A stretch of DNA of 64,000 bases from Citrobacter youngae (GCF_003818115.1 NZ_RPOI01000016.1:124001-188000), one strand, 5' to 3'. Counted from the stretch's first letter, positions 1 to 10,076 are shown. Translations and numbers: made by a program. The notes: generated by a model not told the origin, from the letters alone.

Positions 1-144
1 CTTACGTACGAAGTGTACCCACGATTTGTTTTGCGCTGCTCATGTCTTAACTGACCGCGAACTTATCCCCCTGATGGGCAGGCTCTAAATTATCGATGTA
101 CCTGGATAGTTACATCATTCAATCCGCCGTACAGAGTCGATGTT
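1..144. other. left-edge region without a recognised gene
   Basis: No complete gene is visible. The rightward frames give only short peptides ending in stops near positions 50 and 90, and none resembles a P19/FetP C-terminus that I recognise. If the operon to the right is complete, the fetM/fetP-type genes should lie just left of the window. Confidence 0.4.
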
Positions 145-1524
145 ATGAGTTATTTTTTTGTCACGACGCTACAGGTTTTTTTCTGCATTGCGCTGCTCTC
201 CGGGGTTCTCTGGAGTCGCATCGATCCCCCTTCATTGCGCCCACTCGTCTGGACCTTATTCACAGGCTTAATCCTTGGCGTGCTGGTGGGACTTACCCTC
301 CGCGGCTCGCAGCCAGTGCAATTGTTGCTGGTTGGCACAGAAGTGATGATTACGCTGCTGTTTGTATTGAGCTTCTGGTGGGTATCAAAGCGCATTCGCT
401 ACCTGTGGCAAGGGATTTTGGTGTTTGGCGCAGCCCGACATTGGGCTTTGGATCCCAATCTCGGCGGATTAACCAGCACCCATGTGCTAAATACCGATCT
501 GCTGTTGAATCTGACGGCAATGCTATTGGCATTTGCGATCCTCTGCCTGGCGGGGGTACTGAGCGCTATGCTGTTGCGTCGTATTCGTGGACTCTACTGG
601 CCGTTGACGCTGATTCTGATGGTCATGATTTGGCTGCCATTAAGCGGTAATTTGTTGCTGCTGTTAATGAAACTGCAGGTGCTACCGCTGGCGAAATCGC
701 TATTGAGTTTCGTGGCCAAAGTGACAAACAACGCGGCGATGTATAACTGGTTGGGGGCCGCCTTATTACTTGCTCTGGCACTGTGCTGGGTACCGGCGTT
801 GTTACGCGCGATCCGCCAGACGCGTAAAGCCGATGAGCCGATTGCTTATCGACTGGCGCTGGCGCATCGTCGAAATGCATTTCGTCTTTGGCTGGTCACG
901 TTAGGTTGTGCGGTGGTGGTGATCGCCGGGCAACTGTGGTGGGAAAAAGTCGCCTCTCAACCGCCGCAGTTGTCAGAAGCCATTCCGGTACAACTTGCCA
1001 GTGATGGCATGGTTCATCTGCCAATAGAACGACTCCGTGATGGCAAGCTGCACCGCTTTGTTTGGGTGGCCGATGATGGTAAAGCGGTACGTTTTTTCGT
1101 GATTAACCGCTATCCCGACAAGTTGCGTTTGGGGGTGGTTTTTGATGCCTGTCTACTGTGTGGCGATCAGGGTTACGTGATGGAAGGTAATCAGGTTATC
1201 TGCGTGGCATGCGGGGTACACATTTTCATTCCTTCGATTGGTAAACCTGGTGGTTGCAATCCGGTGCCGATTGAAAACTGGCGTAATGATGAGAAAGAGC
1301 TGGTGATCCCAGGTAAAGAGCTGGCTGCTGGCGTGAATTACTTCTCGACGGTCATGACCATCAAGGTGACCGACCCGGTTGATGGTTCCACATTGACCAA
1401 TACTTCTGCTGACTACAAATACAGCTATGGTGGCAAAACCTGGTTTTTCTCGTCCGAGGCCAATTACGATCGCTTCCGTAAAACTCCGGAACAGTTCGTC
1501 CCTGCTGAATTGAGGGAGGAGTAA
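145..1524 (+). CDS. DUF2318 Fe-S-type membrane protein of fetMP/P19-associated cluster
   Basis: 459-residue protein. The first ~270 residues are very hydrophobic with about eight or nine predicted membrane spans. The C-terminal part is a DUF2318-type domain with Cys336, Cys339, Cys353, Cys356 and Cys371, arranged as CxxC...CxxC...GGC, a likely metal or Fe-S site. The last ~40 residues (YxYGGKTWFFSSEANYDRF) look like a YHS domain. Homologues follow the iron permease and P19 protein in Campylobacter (Cj1660) and in uropathogenic E. coli fetMP clusters. It begins a tightly packed operon with the next four genes. A role in moving electrons or metal at the membrane is an inference. Start chosen as the only long-frame ATG; its ribosome-binding site is weak. 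Confidence 0.8.
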   Translation: MSYFFVTTLQVFFCIALLSGVLWSRIDPPSLRPLVWTLFTGLILGVLVGLTLRGSQPVQLLLVGTEVMITLLFVLSFWWVSKRIRYLWQGILVFGAARHWALDPNLGGLTSTHVLNTDLLLNLTAMLLAFAILCLAGVLSAMLLRRIRGLYWPLTLILMVMIWLPLSGNLLLLLMKLQVLPLAKSLLSFVAKVTNNAAMYNWLGAALLLALALCWVPALLRAIRQTRKADEPIAYRLALAHRRNAFRLWLVTLGCAVVVIAGQLWWEKVASQPPQLSEAIPVQLASDGMVHLPIERLRDGKLHRFVWVADDGKAVRFFVINRYPDKLRLGVVFDACLLCGDQGYVMEGNQVICVACGVHIFIPSIGKPGGCNPVPIENWRNDEKELVIPGKELAAGVNYFSTVMTIKVTDPVDGSTLTNTSADYKYSYGGKTWFFSSEANYDRFRKTPEQFVPAELREE

Positions 1525-1528
1525 CAAA

Positions 1529-2812
1529 ATGCTGTGGCGAATGTTACGACAATCCTGGGGGCGTAATCTCCGACGCAAGGGGCTGGCTATTATGACTGTC
1601 TTTCTTGCGTCCAGCCTTATCTCCGCCCTGCTGGCGGTGTCGATTGATATTGGCGATAAAATGTCCAGAGAATTGAAGTCCTATGGTGCCAATATTTTGA
1701 TTGAACCTGCCGGACAGGCGGCGCTGCCTGCACTTTTCAGTGAAAACAGTAATCCACTATCAGGACAGGATTTCCTTGATGAAGCGGAACTCCCCAACAT
1801 TAAGGATATCTTCTGGCGCAACAACATTGTCGGCTTTGCCCCTATACTTGGCGGTGATGTCGACGTTAACGGCAAAGAAGTACGTATTCTCGGCACCTTC
1901 TTCAGCCAACCGGTAGATATTCCAGATGAAGAAGGGTTTGAGACGGGGCAAAAAACGGTAAGCCCGTTCTGGCAAGTGACAGGCCATTGGCCGCAAGAGC
2001 CTGCTGGTGATGCTCCTCAAACACTGGTAGGGCATGCGTTGGCGCGACAAACGGGCTGGAAGCCAGGCGATCAACTGGTGATCCGTACCAGCAATACAAC
2101 GTTGAATGTGACCGTCAGCGGCATCCTCTCCAGCGGCGGGGATGAGGATAACCAACTGGTTATGCCGTTGAGCTCGGCGCAAACGTTGCTGGGTTTACCC
2201 GGCAAAGTGCAGGCCATTCGTGTCTCGGCGCTGACGGTGCCGGAAAATGAGTTGTCGCGTCGGGCGCGTGAAAATCTCGATGCACTGAATGCTGAAGAGT
2301 ACGACCTTTGGTACTGCACGGCCTATGTCTCGTCCATTGCTCATCAACTGGAGGAGGCTATTTCCGGTGCAGAAGTTCGCCCTGTGTGGCAGGTTGCTGC
2401 ATCTGAGGGGGTTGTAATCGATAAAATTCAGTTGCTGATGGCCGTCGTGACCGTCGCAGCACTGGCAGCTTCGGCTATGGGAATCGCGTCACTGATGACC
2501 AGCACCATTATGGAGCGCGCTAAAGAGATCGGCCTGATGAAGGCGCTTGGCGCGCATCAGTGGCAAATCATGCTGTTGTTCTATCTTGAAGCCGCGTCCA
2601 GTGGACTGGCCGGTGGGGCATTGGGATGTGTTGCTGGATGGGGAATGGCGAAAGCGATTGGCCTGATGCTATTTGATGCGCCATTGAATTTTGCCTGGAT
2701 TGTGGTGCCATGTGTATTGGTTATTGCGGTCCTGATTGCCCTGATTGGCACCTGGTTCCCGGCCCGCCGTATTGCCCGCCTGTATCCTGTGGAGGTGCTG
2801 TATGGCCGCTAA
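1529..2812 (+). CDS. FtsX/MacB-type ABC transporter permease, first copy
   Basis: 427 residues, starting 5 bases after the DUF2318 gene and preceded by a good ribosome-binding site (GAGGGAGGAG). There is one N-terminal membrane anchor, a ~230-residue periplasmic MacB-PCD domain, and three C-terminal membrane helices with the FtsX-type segment around SLMTSTIMERAKEIGLMKAL. This layout is typical of MacB/LolCE permeases that work as mechanotransmitters. It would pair with the second permease and the ATPase encoded next. The substrate is unknown; in Campylobacter the equivalent genes (Cj1661-1663) support P19-dependent iron use. The gene overlaps the next one by 11 bases. Confidence 0.85.
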   Translation: MLWRMLRQSWGRNLRRKGLAIMTVFLASSLISALLAVSIDIGDKMSRELKSYGANILIEPAGQAALPALFSENSNPLSGQDFLDEAELPNIKDIFWRNNIVGFAPILGGDVDVNGKEVRILGTFFSQPVDIPDEEGFETGQKTVSPFWQVTGHWPQEPAGDAPQTLVGHALARQTGWKPGDQLVIRTSNTTLNVTVSGILSSGGDEDNQLVMPLSSAQTLLGLPGKVQAIRVSALTVPENELSRRARENLDALNAEEYDLWYCTAYVSSIAHQLEEAISGAEVRPVWQVAASEGVVIDKIQLLMAVVTVAALAASAMGIASLMTSTIMERAKEIGLMKALGAHQWQIMLLFYLEAASSGLAGGALGCVAGWGMAKAIGLMLFDAPLNFAWIVVPCVLVIAVLIALIGTWFPARRIARLYPVEVLYGR

Positions 2813-3932
2813 ACGTACCATGCTCTGGTTGCTGGTATGGCGGGCGCTGCGTCTGCGTTTTCAGCGAGTTAGCGTAGTATTTGCCGCATTGATGGTCGGG
2901 GCGACCATTGTGACCGCGCTATCTGCGGTGTGGTTCGACATCAATACCAAAATGAGTGAAGAATTGCGGACCTTTGGCGCAAATTTCTACATCGGGCCAG
3001 GCCATGGCTCCAGCATGCCGCAGCAAGCGTTGCAGACTATTTTAGATCAGGCACCGCAAGGCCTGGTTCACGGAGCCAGTCCTTGGCTTTACGGTATGGC
3101 GCGTACCGAGCTGGAGAAGGTGGTGATTGTCGGCGTGTGGTTTGAATCCTTGCAAAAGCTGGTGCCGTACTGGCAGGTTCAGGGGAGTTGGATTGGTGTT
3201 AGCTTTGACGATCGCAATGCGATGATTGGCGTCAAATTGGCTGAGCGTCTTAACGTCCAACCGGGCGATAACATCATCCTGGTGGATCACAATCAGCGCA
3301 AAAACTTACAGATAAAAGGCATTGTTGAAGCCGGTGATGCGACAGATAACATGCTAATTGTGAGTCTTGATGTGGCGCAGGCGTGGTTGCATCAGCCCGA
3401 TAAAATCAGCCATGGGCTGCTGAGTGTCAGTAACGATGTCGGTCAGGTGGAAAACTATGCCAGCCGATTGCAGGCTCAATACCCGGATCTGGAGATCCGT
3501 CCTATACGGAAAGTCTCCGCATCAGAAGGACAGGTACTGGATAAAATAAAAGGGTTAATGGGGCTGGTATCGGTTGTGATCCTTGCGCTGTCATCTTTGT
3601 GCGTGAATACCACGTTGATGGCCATTGTGGGTGAGCGGGCCAGGGAATTTGCGCTGCAAAAAGCGTTGGGGGCCAGCAACGGTGATATTGTCCGGCAAAT
3701 TCTCCTTGAAACCTGCATTATCGCGCTGGCTGCAGTGGTTTGTGGGTGGATCTTAGGGTACATGTTGGCCCAACTACTGGGACTGACCGTATTCAATGCC
3801 GCAATAGCGCTACGCTGGCCAGTGCTGCCCATCACCCTGACATTATCTTTACTGGTCGCCATTCTGGCGGCGATTGTTCCGGTCCGTCGCGCGGTTAGCG
3901 TCGAACCCGCAAAAGTGTTGAAAGGAGAGTAA
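2802..3932 (+). CDS. FtsX/MacB-type ABC transporter permease, second copy
   Basis: 376 residues. The ATG at 2802 lies inside the last codons of the preceding permease (11-base overlap), suggesting translational coupling; a longer in-frame extension back to 2745 would overlap much more and lacks a Shine-Dalgarno site. It has the same architecture as its neighbour: N-terminal helix, periplasmic domain, then three C-terminal helices with the conserved GERAREFALQKALGAS segment. The two permeases share a similar KVSASEG/QVAASEG stretch before the FtsX domain, so they look like ancient paralogues forming a heterodimer. Confidence 0.85.
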   Translation: MAAKRTMLWLLVWRALRLRFQRVSVVFAALMVGATIVTALSAVWFDINTKMSEELRTFGANFYIGPGHGSSMPQQALQTILDQAPQGLVHGASPWLYGMARTELEKVVIVGVWFESLQKLVPYWQVQGSWIGVSFDDRNAMIGVKLAERLNVQPGDNIILVDHNQRKNLQIKGIVEAGDATDNMLIVSLDVAQAWLHQPDKISHGLLSVSNDVGQVENYASRLQAQYPDLEIRPIRKVSASEGQVLDKIKGLMGLVSVVILALSSLCVNTTLMAIVGERAREFALQKALGASNGDIVRQILLETCIIALAAVVCGWILGYMLAQLLGLTVFNAAIALRWPVLPITLTLSLLVAILAAIVPVRRAVSVEPAKVLKGE

Positions 3933-3936
3933 CGCA

Positions 3937-4632
3937 ATGTCCGTTGTGCAGACCCCGTCAATGGCGATTGAAACCCGCCATTTATATAAACGGTTCGGCG
4001 ATGTTACCGCCTTAGATGACATTAACCTGCAAATAGTGCAGGGGGAGTTTGTCGCGATTATGGGCGCTTCTGGTTCGGGTAAAACGACACTGATGAATAT
4101 TCTGACCTGCCTGGACACCGCGACAGAAGGTCAGGTGTTTTTAGATGGGATTGATGCTGCCGCACTGGATGAAGAGGGGCATCGCCGTTTTCGCGCTGAG
4201 AAAATAGGGTTGGTATTCCAGCAGTTTCATCTGATCCCGTTTTTAACCGCGCTGGAGAATATCATGCTGGCGCAACACTACCATAGCGTGGTAGATGAAG
4301 CGGCGGCCAGAAAGGTTCTGGAACAAGTCGGTCTTGGGCATCGAGTAACGCACCTGCCGAGTCAACTTTCTGGGGGAGAGCAGCAACGGGTGTGCATTGC
4401 CCGGGCGCTGGTCAATGAGCCGCCGGTGATTTTTGCCGATGAACCTACGGGTAACCTTGATGAAGAGAATGAACAGCGGGTGTTGGATCTACTCACTGAC
4501 CTGCATCGGCAGGGGCGCACTATTGTGATGGTGACGCATAATCCGGCGCTGGGGTTATTTGCCGATCGTATTATCCGTTTGCAGCATGGCAAATATCAGG
4601 GTGAGGAGGCGAATCAACATGCGCTGGATTAA
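3937..4632 (+). CDS. ABC transporter ATPase, MacB/LolD type
   Basis: 231 residues with all ABC ATPase landmarks: Walker A GASGSGKTT, Q-loop in VFQQFHL, signature LSGGEQQR, Walker B VIFADEPTGNLDE and the H-loop in VTHN. The sequence is of the MacB/LolD class. A strong ribosome-binding site (AAAGGAG) precedes the ATG at 3937, four bases after the permease stop. It should energise the two adjacent FtsX-type permeases. It is the fourth gene of the operon, equivalent to Cj1663 in Campylobacter. Confidence 0.88.
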   Translation: MSVVQTPSMAIETRHLYKRFGDVTALDDINLQIVQGEFVAIMGASGSGKTTLMNILTCLDTATEGQVFLDGIDAAALDEEGHRRFRAEKIGLVFQQFHLIPFLTALENIMLAQHYHSVVDEAAARKVLEQVGLGHRVTHLPSQLSGGEQQRVCIARALVNEPPVIFADEPTGNLDEENEQRVLDLLTDLHRQGRTIVMVTHNPALGLFADRIIRLQHGKYQGEEANQHALD

Positions 4633-5104
4633 CGTATTAACTTTCGCCATTTTGGTTCTGATTAGTGGGTGTAAAGAAGAGAAGTTGGTGGTTGGGCAGC
4701 AAGCCCCGGCGCTGGCAACATTCGACCTGCAGGGGGGAGAAGCAGGGCTTGAACGCTGGCGTGGAAAGGCTGTTTATCTAAACTTTTGGTCGGCGGGATG
4801 CGGTGGCTGTCTTGCCGAAATGGACGCGCTGGAAGCGCTAAGTAAAAAGTGGGGCGATAACGTTGTGGTCGTGGCTGTGAATACCGATCCGGCAACGGTT
4901 AACATAGATGACTTACTGGCGAAACATCAGGTTCCTTACCCGGTACTCCGCGATCAGCTTAAGATTTCCCAGGAGCGCTATCAGGTCATCGGTACGCCAA
5001 CCTCTGTGTTAATTGACAGGGACGGTCGTGTACTGGAATTACACCAGGGGATGCGGAAACCGCCTGAGTTAGATGCAACGTTTGCGCGACTGGCCGCCCG
5101 ATGA
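4619..5104 (+). CDS. TlpA-like thioredoxin-fold lipoprotein
   Basis: 161 residues from the ATG at 4619, which overlaps the end of the ATPase gene by 14 bases. The N-terminus is a lipoprotein signal ending in the lipobox LISGC, so the mature protein should start at Cys and be anchored on the periplasmic face. The rest is a TlpA/AhpC-type thioredoxin fold with active site WSAGCGGC (CGGC rather than CGPC) and the cis-Pro segment IGTPTSVLI. Periplasmic thioredoxins close the same gene cluster in Campylobacter (Cj1664/1665). A role as reductant for the operon's Cys-rich membrane protein is inference. Confidence 0.85.
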   Translation: MRWINVLTFAILVLISGCKEEKLVVGQQAPALATFDLQGGEAGLERWRGKAVYLNFWSAGCGGCLAEMDALEALSKKWGDNVVVVAVNTDPATVNIDDLLAKHQVPYPVLRDQLKISQERYQVIGTPTSVLIDRDGRVLELHQGMRKPPELDATFARLAAR

Positions 5105-5128
5105 ACGCGATACAAAGAGAAACACTAT

Positions 5129-5617
5129 ATGGCATTCAGGTGGAATAAAGAGAGTCTGGCCGTCCTGCGTGAAAACGCAGGCGTTCTCACGACGGAGCAG
5201 ATTGCGGGGATGCTTCGCACTAATATTACGGTTGTGCGCAATATGGCGTATCGACTGAAACTCAGCCTGCGAGTATCCGCCTACAATCAAAAACGTATTG
5301 AGCAGGTACAAACTCTCTATACGTCTTCTGAACCACTAAATCTGAAAGAGATTGCTGCAAAAACTGGACTGACATTCAGTACGGTGCAATACATTGTATA
5401 TGTGAAATTAAAAAGTAAACCATATACCAAACGGGAATATGTTTCCTTTGAAACTGATGATGCGGTTCATTATCGGATACAACGAGAGTTCATTGATACT
5501 GAGCGTTCCCTTTTACACAACATCCCAGATAACACGTGCTTTCATCAATTGTATCTGACAGACGGAACCTTATATTGTGCACGTAATATCCGCAGCGAAG
5601 TGATTATCTGCGAATAA
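5129..5617 (+). CDS. small protein with two predicted helix-turn-helix segments
   Basis: 162 residues, not recognised. Two separate helix-turn-helix-like segments are visible: about residues 20-44 (LTTEQIAGMLRTNITVVRNM) and 67-90 (LNLKEIAAKTGLTFSTVQYI). The last ~50 residues form a small domain containing several Cys and His residues (NTCFHQLY, LYCARN). The gene starts 24 bases after the thioredoxin gene and runs in the same direction, so it may be co-transcribed or regulate the cluster. Its base composition is more AT-rich than the iron operon, suggesting separate acquisition. Function is unknown; a DNA-binding role is inferred from the HTH segments only. Confidence 0.6.
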   Translation: MAFRWNKESLAVLRENAGVLTTEQIAGMLRTNITVVRNMAYRLKLSLRVSAYNQKRIEQVQTLYTSSEPLNLKEIAAKTGLTFSTVQYIVYVKLKSKPYTKREYVSFETDDAVHYRIQREFIDTERSLLHNIPDNTCFHQLYLTDGTLYCARNIRSEVIICE

Positions 5618-5703
5618 TTGGATGGCATATTTCGTCACCCGACGAAGCAAGTATTCATAGTTGCGTTTAACCTGGCTTATCTTTTTTTGTGGGAAAATAA
5701 AGA

Positions 5704-6459
5704 ATGGCCAATGTATACGCATTTGAACCCTCCCTGGTGATGATGATTACCGTCACGTTTGTCCTCGCCGGGATGGTGAAAGGTGTCACCGGTATGGGTT
5801 TGCCCACGGTGGCGATGGGGATCCTCGGATCGCTTATTTCTCCGGTCGCAGCGGCGGCGATGTTGCTGTTACCCTCTCTAATTAGCAATCTGTTTCAGTT
5901 TGGCGGTGGTGGTAACACTGGCCGATTGCTGCAACGATTGTGGCCTATGCTGCTGGCGGTGGTGATTGCCACTTTGCTTGCCAGTGTCTGGATCACCGGG
6001 GGCGACACAACCCGGACCCAGTTTGCGCTGGGTATGGCACTGGTTGCTTATGCTATCTGGACGCTGGCGGGAAAGAAAATTACCGTGGATCCGCAGCGTG
6101 AAAAACCCTTTTCCCTTGTCATTGGATTCGTGACCGGTTTATTGACGGGGGGAACGGGGGTATTTGTCATGCCCGCCGTGCCATGGATCCAGTCTTTGGG
6201 CTTTGAAAAGGATGAACTGGTACAGGCGCTTGGGATCTCTTTTACGTTTTCGACACTGGCGTTAGCACTGGGCTTGTGGTGGCACAACGCGCTGCCCGTA
6301 CAATCCCTAAGTTTGTCGGCTTTGGCCATTGTTCCTGCACTTATTGGCCAGTGGATAGGAACCCGTGTGCGAAGAGTTATTTCTCCGCTCGTGTTTAAAC
6401 GCTGTTTTCTGTTTTGTCTGATCGGGCTTGGCGTAGAGATGATGCTGCGAGCGGCGTGA
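5704..6459 (+). CDS. TauE/SafE family sulfite/anion exporter
   Basis: 251-residue integral membrane protein with about eight predicted helices in two related halves. Each half carries the family's glycine-rich signature: KGVTGMGLPTVAMGIL near residues 26-41 and VTGLLTGGTGVFVMPAV near 142-158. TauE/SafE proteins export sulfite or sulfonate-derived anions. The start at 5704 is the first ATG of the frame. It is followed closely by an ArsR-like regulator gene (gap 69 bases), which may control it. The exact substrate cannot be read from the sequence. Confidence 0.85.
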   Translation: MANVYAFEPSLVMMITVTFVLAGMVKGVTGMGLPTVAMGILGSLISPVAAAAMLLLPSLISNLFQFGGGGNTGRLLQRLWPMLLAVVIATLLASVWITGGDTTRTQFALGMALVAYAIWTLAGKKITVDPQREKPFSLVIGFVTGLLTGGTGVFVMPAVPWIQSLGFEKDELVQALGISFTFSTLALALGLWWHNALPVQSLSLSALAIVPALIGQWIGTRVRRVISPLVFKRCFLFCLIGLGVEMMLRAA

Positions 6460-6528
6460 CCTGTGCAGTGACTTTAGGGCGCTCTCATGGCATCGTTCAT
6501 TCAGCTATTTAGGGTCAAAGGGGGCGTT

Positions 6529-7236
6529 ATGGCATCAGTGGTGTTAAATGAAGAAGAGGACGATCTGGAGTCGAGAATGGCGCTTACTGCGGCGGTAATG
6601 GCCGATAAGTCGCGCTCGCGTATGCTGTGCGCCCTGATGGATGGGCGCGCCTGGACTGCAACCGAACTTAGCGCTGTGGCGGATGTGTCTGCGTCGACCG
6701 CCAGCGCGCATCTGGCGCGTCTGTGCGAACAACGCTTTGTTGTGGCGCTTGCGCAGGGCAGGCATCGTTATTTTCGCCTTGCGAGTCCCGATATCGCCGA
6801 ACTGCTGGAGCGCCTGATGGGCGTGGCGTGGAGCACATCCGTACCACGAAAAATTACTACGCCGCTAAGCTTGCGGCATGCCCGAACTTGCTACGATCAT
6901 CTGGCTGGAGAGGTGGCGGTAAGGCTGTTCGATACGCTGGTTTCCCGCCAGTGGTTAACGCCGGATGGCGAAACGCTGACGTTACTTGGACAGGAAAAGC
7001 TGGCGCTGATGGGGATTGTCCTCACTGCTGGCTCATCCCGGCGGAAATTAACCTGTGGTTGTCTGGACTGGAGCGAACGACGTTATCATCCCGGCGGCGT
7101 GCTTGGCGCATCGCTGCTGCGCTGGTTGATTGAAAAGCAATGGATAAAAACGCAGACAGGCAGCCGCCACGTTACCTTTACCCCACTTGGTGTGCGCAAA
7201 CTTCAGACGGAGTTTGGCATCCAAACGACACGGTAG
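6529..7236 (+). CDS. ArsR-type winged-helix transcriptional regulator
   Basis: 235 residues from the ATG at 6529, which follows a purine-rich AAAGGGGG. A start at 6487 (249 residues) is also possible. Residues ~15-90 form an ArsR-type winged helix (MADKSRSRMLCALMDG, then TATELSAVADVSASTASAHLARL as recognition helix). The C-terminal half has a Cys-x-Cys (LTCGCLDWSERR) and a His-rich stretch that could sense metal or thiol, but this is unproven. It lies directly downstream of the TauE-type exporter and upstream of agp; control of the exporter is an inference from adjacency. Confidence 0.75.
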   Translation: MASVVLNEEEDDLESRMALTAAVMADKSRSRMLCALMDGRAWTATELSAVADVSASTASAHLARLCEQRFVVALAQGRHRYFRLASPDIAELLERLMGVAWSTSVPRKITTPLSLRHARTCYDHLAGEVAVRLFDTLVSRQWLTPDGETLTLLGQEKLALMGIVLTAGSSRRKLTCGCLDWSERRYHPGGVLGASLLRWLIEKQWIKTQTGSRHVTFTPLGVRKLQTEFGIQTTR

Positions 7237-7324
7237 ATGCCCCATTTTTGCGAAAGCGTTCCCGGAAAAATGTCATATATCTGTCACACTCTGTGGTGAT
7301 TGATAACAACAAGAGGTCGTAGGG

Positions 7325-8566
7325 ATGAATAAATCGTTAATCGCCGCCGCTGTGGCAGGGGCTGTATTACTGTCCACCGCCGCGCAGGCGCAGACCGCGC
7401 CGGAAGGCTATCAGCTTCAACAAGTATTGATGATGAGTCGGCATAACTTACGCGCACCTTTAGCCAATAACGGCAGCGTTCTTGAGCAGTCCACCCCCAA
7501 ACAATGGCCAGAATGGGATGTCCCCGGCGGACAACTCACCACCAAAGGCGGTGTGCTGGAAATCTATATGGGTCACTATATGCGAGAGTGGCTGGCAGAG
7601 CAGGGGATGGTGAAATCGGGCGAATGTCCGGCGCCGGATACGGTTTATACCTATGCTAACAGCCTGCAGCGCACTGTTGCTACGGCGCAGTTCTTTGTCA
7701 CCGGTGCTTTCCCTGGTTGCGATGTTCCGGTCCATCATCAGGAAAAAATGGGCACCATGGATCCCACCTTTAATCCGGTGATCACCGATGATTCCGCGGC
7801 ATTTAGTCAGCAGGCCGTTCAGGCGATGGAGAAAGAGCGTAGCAAAATGCAGCTCGACGACAGTTACCAACTGCTTGAGCAAATGACAAACTACAAAGGC
7901 TCGCCGTCCTGCAAAGAAAAACAGCAGTGTTCTCTGACTGATGCGAAAGACACATTCAGTGCTAAGTATCAGCAGGAGCCAGGCGTGTCGGGGCCGCTGA
8001 AGGTGGGGAATTCGCTGGTTGATGCCTTCACCTTGCAATATTACGAAGGCTTCCCGATGGACAAGGTTGCCTGGGGCGAGATTAAATCCGATCAACAATG
8101 GAAGGTGCTGTCGAAGCTGAAAAACGGCTATCAGGACAGTCTGTTCACCTCCCCGGAAGTGGCGCAGAACGTCGCCAAACCGCTGGTGAAATATATTGAT
8201 AATGCGCTGGTTACTGAACGCGCGAAAGCACCGAAAATAACTGTGCTGGTGGGACATGACTCAAACATCGCTTCGCTGCTCACCGCGCTGGATTTCAAAC
8301 CCTACCAGCTTCACGATCAGAACGAGCGTACGCCGATTGGCGGGAAGATTGTCTTCCAGCGCTGGCATGACAGCAACGCAAATCGTGATCTGATGAAAAT
8401 CGAGTATGTGTATCAGAGCTCGCAGCAGTTGCGTAATGCAGACGTTCTGACGCTGAAATCCCCGGCGCAGCGCGTAACGCTGGAGCTGAAAGGTTGCCCG
8501 ATAGATGCGGATGGTTTTTGCCCGATAGATAAGTTCGACAGCGTGCTGAATGAGGGGGCGAAGTAA
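7325..8566 (+). CDS. agp: periplasmic glucose-1-phosphatase
   Basis: 413 residues, matching E. coli Agp in length and sequence. Secreted by a Sec signal peptide cleaved near AQAQTA (residues 20-25). It belongs to histidine acid phosphatases: the N-terminal motif RHNLRAP (His40 is the nucleophile) and the C-terminal HD proton donor motif (VGHDSN) are both intact. It hydrolyses glucose-1-phosphate in the periplasm to release glucose, and related enzymes also show phytase activity. A ribosome-binding site (AGAGGTCGTAGGG) precedes the ATG. As in K-12, it faces yccJ and wrbA across a shared terminator. Confidence 0.96.
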   Translation: MNKSLIAAAVAGAVLLSTAAQAQTAPEGYQLQQVLMMSRHNLRAPLANNGSVLEQSTPKQWPEWDVPGGQLTTKGGVLEIYMGHYMREWLAEQGMVKSGECPAPDTVYTYANSLQRTVATAQFFVTGAFPGCDVPVHHQEKMGTMDPTFNPVITDDSAAFSQQAVQAMEKERSKMQLDDSYQLLEQMTNYKGSPSCKEKQQCSLTDAKDTFSAKYQQEPGVSGPLKVGNSLVDAFTLQYYEGFPMDKVAWGEIKSDQQWKVLSKLKNGYQDSLFTSPEVAQNVAKPLVKYIDNALVTERAKAPKITVLVGHDSNIASLLTALDFKPYQLHDQNERTPIGGKIVFQRWHDSNANRDLMKIEYVYQSSQQLRNADVLTLKSPAQRVTLELKGCPIDADGFCPIDKFDSVLNEGAK

Positions 8567-8573
8567 AAGAAAA

Positions 8574-8597
8574 ACTCCCCCGTGTTCGCGGGGGAGT
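8574..8597. terminator. bidirectional terminator between agp and yccJ
   Basis: A perfect stem (ACTCCCCCG / CGGGGGAGT around TGTT) lies between the convergent agp and yccJ genes and is preceded by an A-rich run, which gives U-rich RNA in the leftward direction. Confidence 0.8.
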
Positions 8598-8604
8598 CTG
8601 AGCG

Positions 8605-8832
8605 CTAGACGTTTTTACGTTCGATAGTCTGTTCACCCCAAAAGAGCGAATCTTTGTCTGTTTTTTCAAAGGCTTTGATGAGTACCTCGTCGCTACCTTC
8701 TTCCCAAATTTTTTCCGCCAGTTTTTCGTCATAATTCGCGACTTCAAAAATGGCTTCGGCTATTTCCGGCGATGTATTGCGCAGACTTGCCCATTCACCA
8801 ACGTGATGAGCTTTCGCTTCTTGAGTTGGCAT
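8605..8832 (-). CDS. yccJ: YccJ family protein
   Basis: 75-residue acidic soluble protein corresponding to E. coli YccJ, which has no established biochemical role. It lies between agp and wrbA as in K-12 and starts 20 bases after the wrbA stop, so the two are probably co-transcribed. The ribosome-binding site is a clear AGGAGG upstream of the ATG. No membrane segment, signal peptide or Cys cluster is visible. Confidence 0.93.
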   Translation of the reverse strand: MPTQEAKAHHVGEWASLRNTSPEIAEAIFEVANYDEKLAEKIWEEGSDEVLIKAFEKTDKDSLFWGEQTIERKNV

Positions 8833-8852
8833 TCGAATCCTCCTGTTGAAGA

Positions 8853-9834
<982 letters not shown>

Positions 9835-10008
9835 ATGGCAAACCATCGGGGCGGTTCCGGCAACTTTGCGGAAGACCGCGAAAGAGCATCAGAAGCAGGT
9901 CGAAAAGGTGGCCAGCACAGCGGGGGCAACTTCAAGAATGACCCGCAACGCGCTTCAGAAGCAGGAAAAAAAGGGGGCAAGAATAGTCACGGCAATAACA
10001 AATCGTAA
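9835..10008 (+). CDS. ymdF: KGG-repeat stress-induced protein
   Basis: 57-residue, very hydrophilic, glycine-rich protein. It carries two copies of the stress-induced KGG motif: DRERASEAGRKGGQHSGGNF followed by DPQRASEAGKKGGKNSHGN. It matches E. coli YmdF, a relative of YciG and the plant-like GsiB proteins. A Shine-Dalgarno GGAGG lies just upstream of the ATG. Its position next to wrbA agrees with K-12. The molecular role is unclear; YciG-type proteins are linked to stress survival and motility. Confidence 0.93.
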   Translation: MANHRGGSGNFAEDRERASEAGRKGGQHSGGNFKNDPQRASEAGKKGGKNSHGNNKS

Positions 10009-10076
10009 TTGTCGGGCTGTCTGTTAGAGATATCGTGACGGCTGAGTGTTCAGAGACAGACGTTACGTCGCCGCCG

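Noticed and set aside
1-144. Thirteen-residue leftward frame at the window edge
   Set aside because: It is preceded by an in-frame stop and too short to support.
7460-8257. 265-codon frame antisense to agp
   Set aside because: The agp frame is unambiguous and complete; the antisense product resembles nothing.
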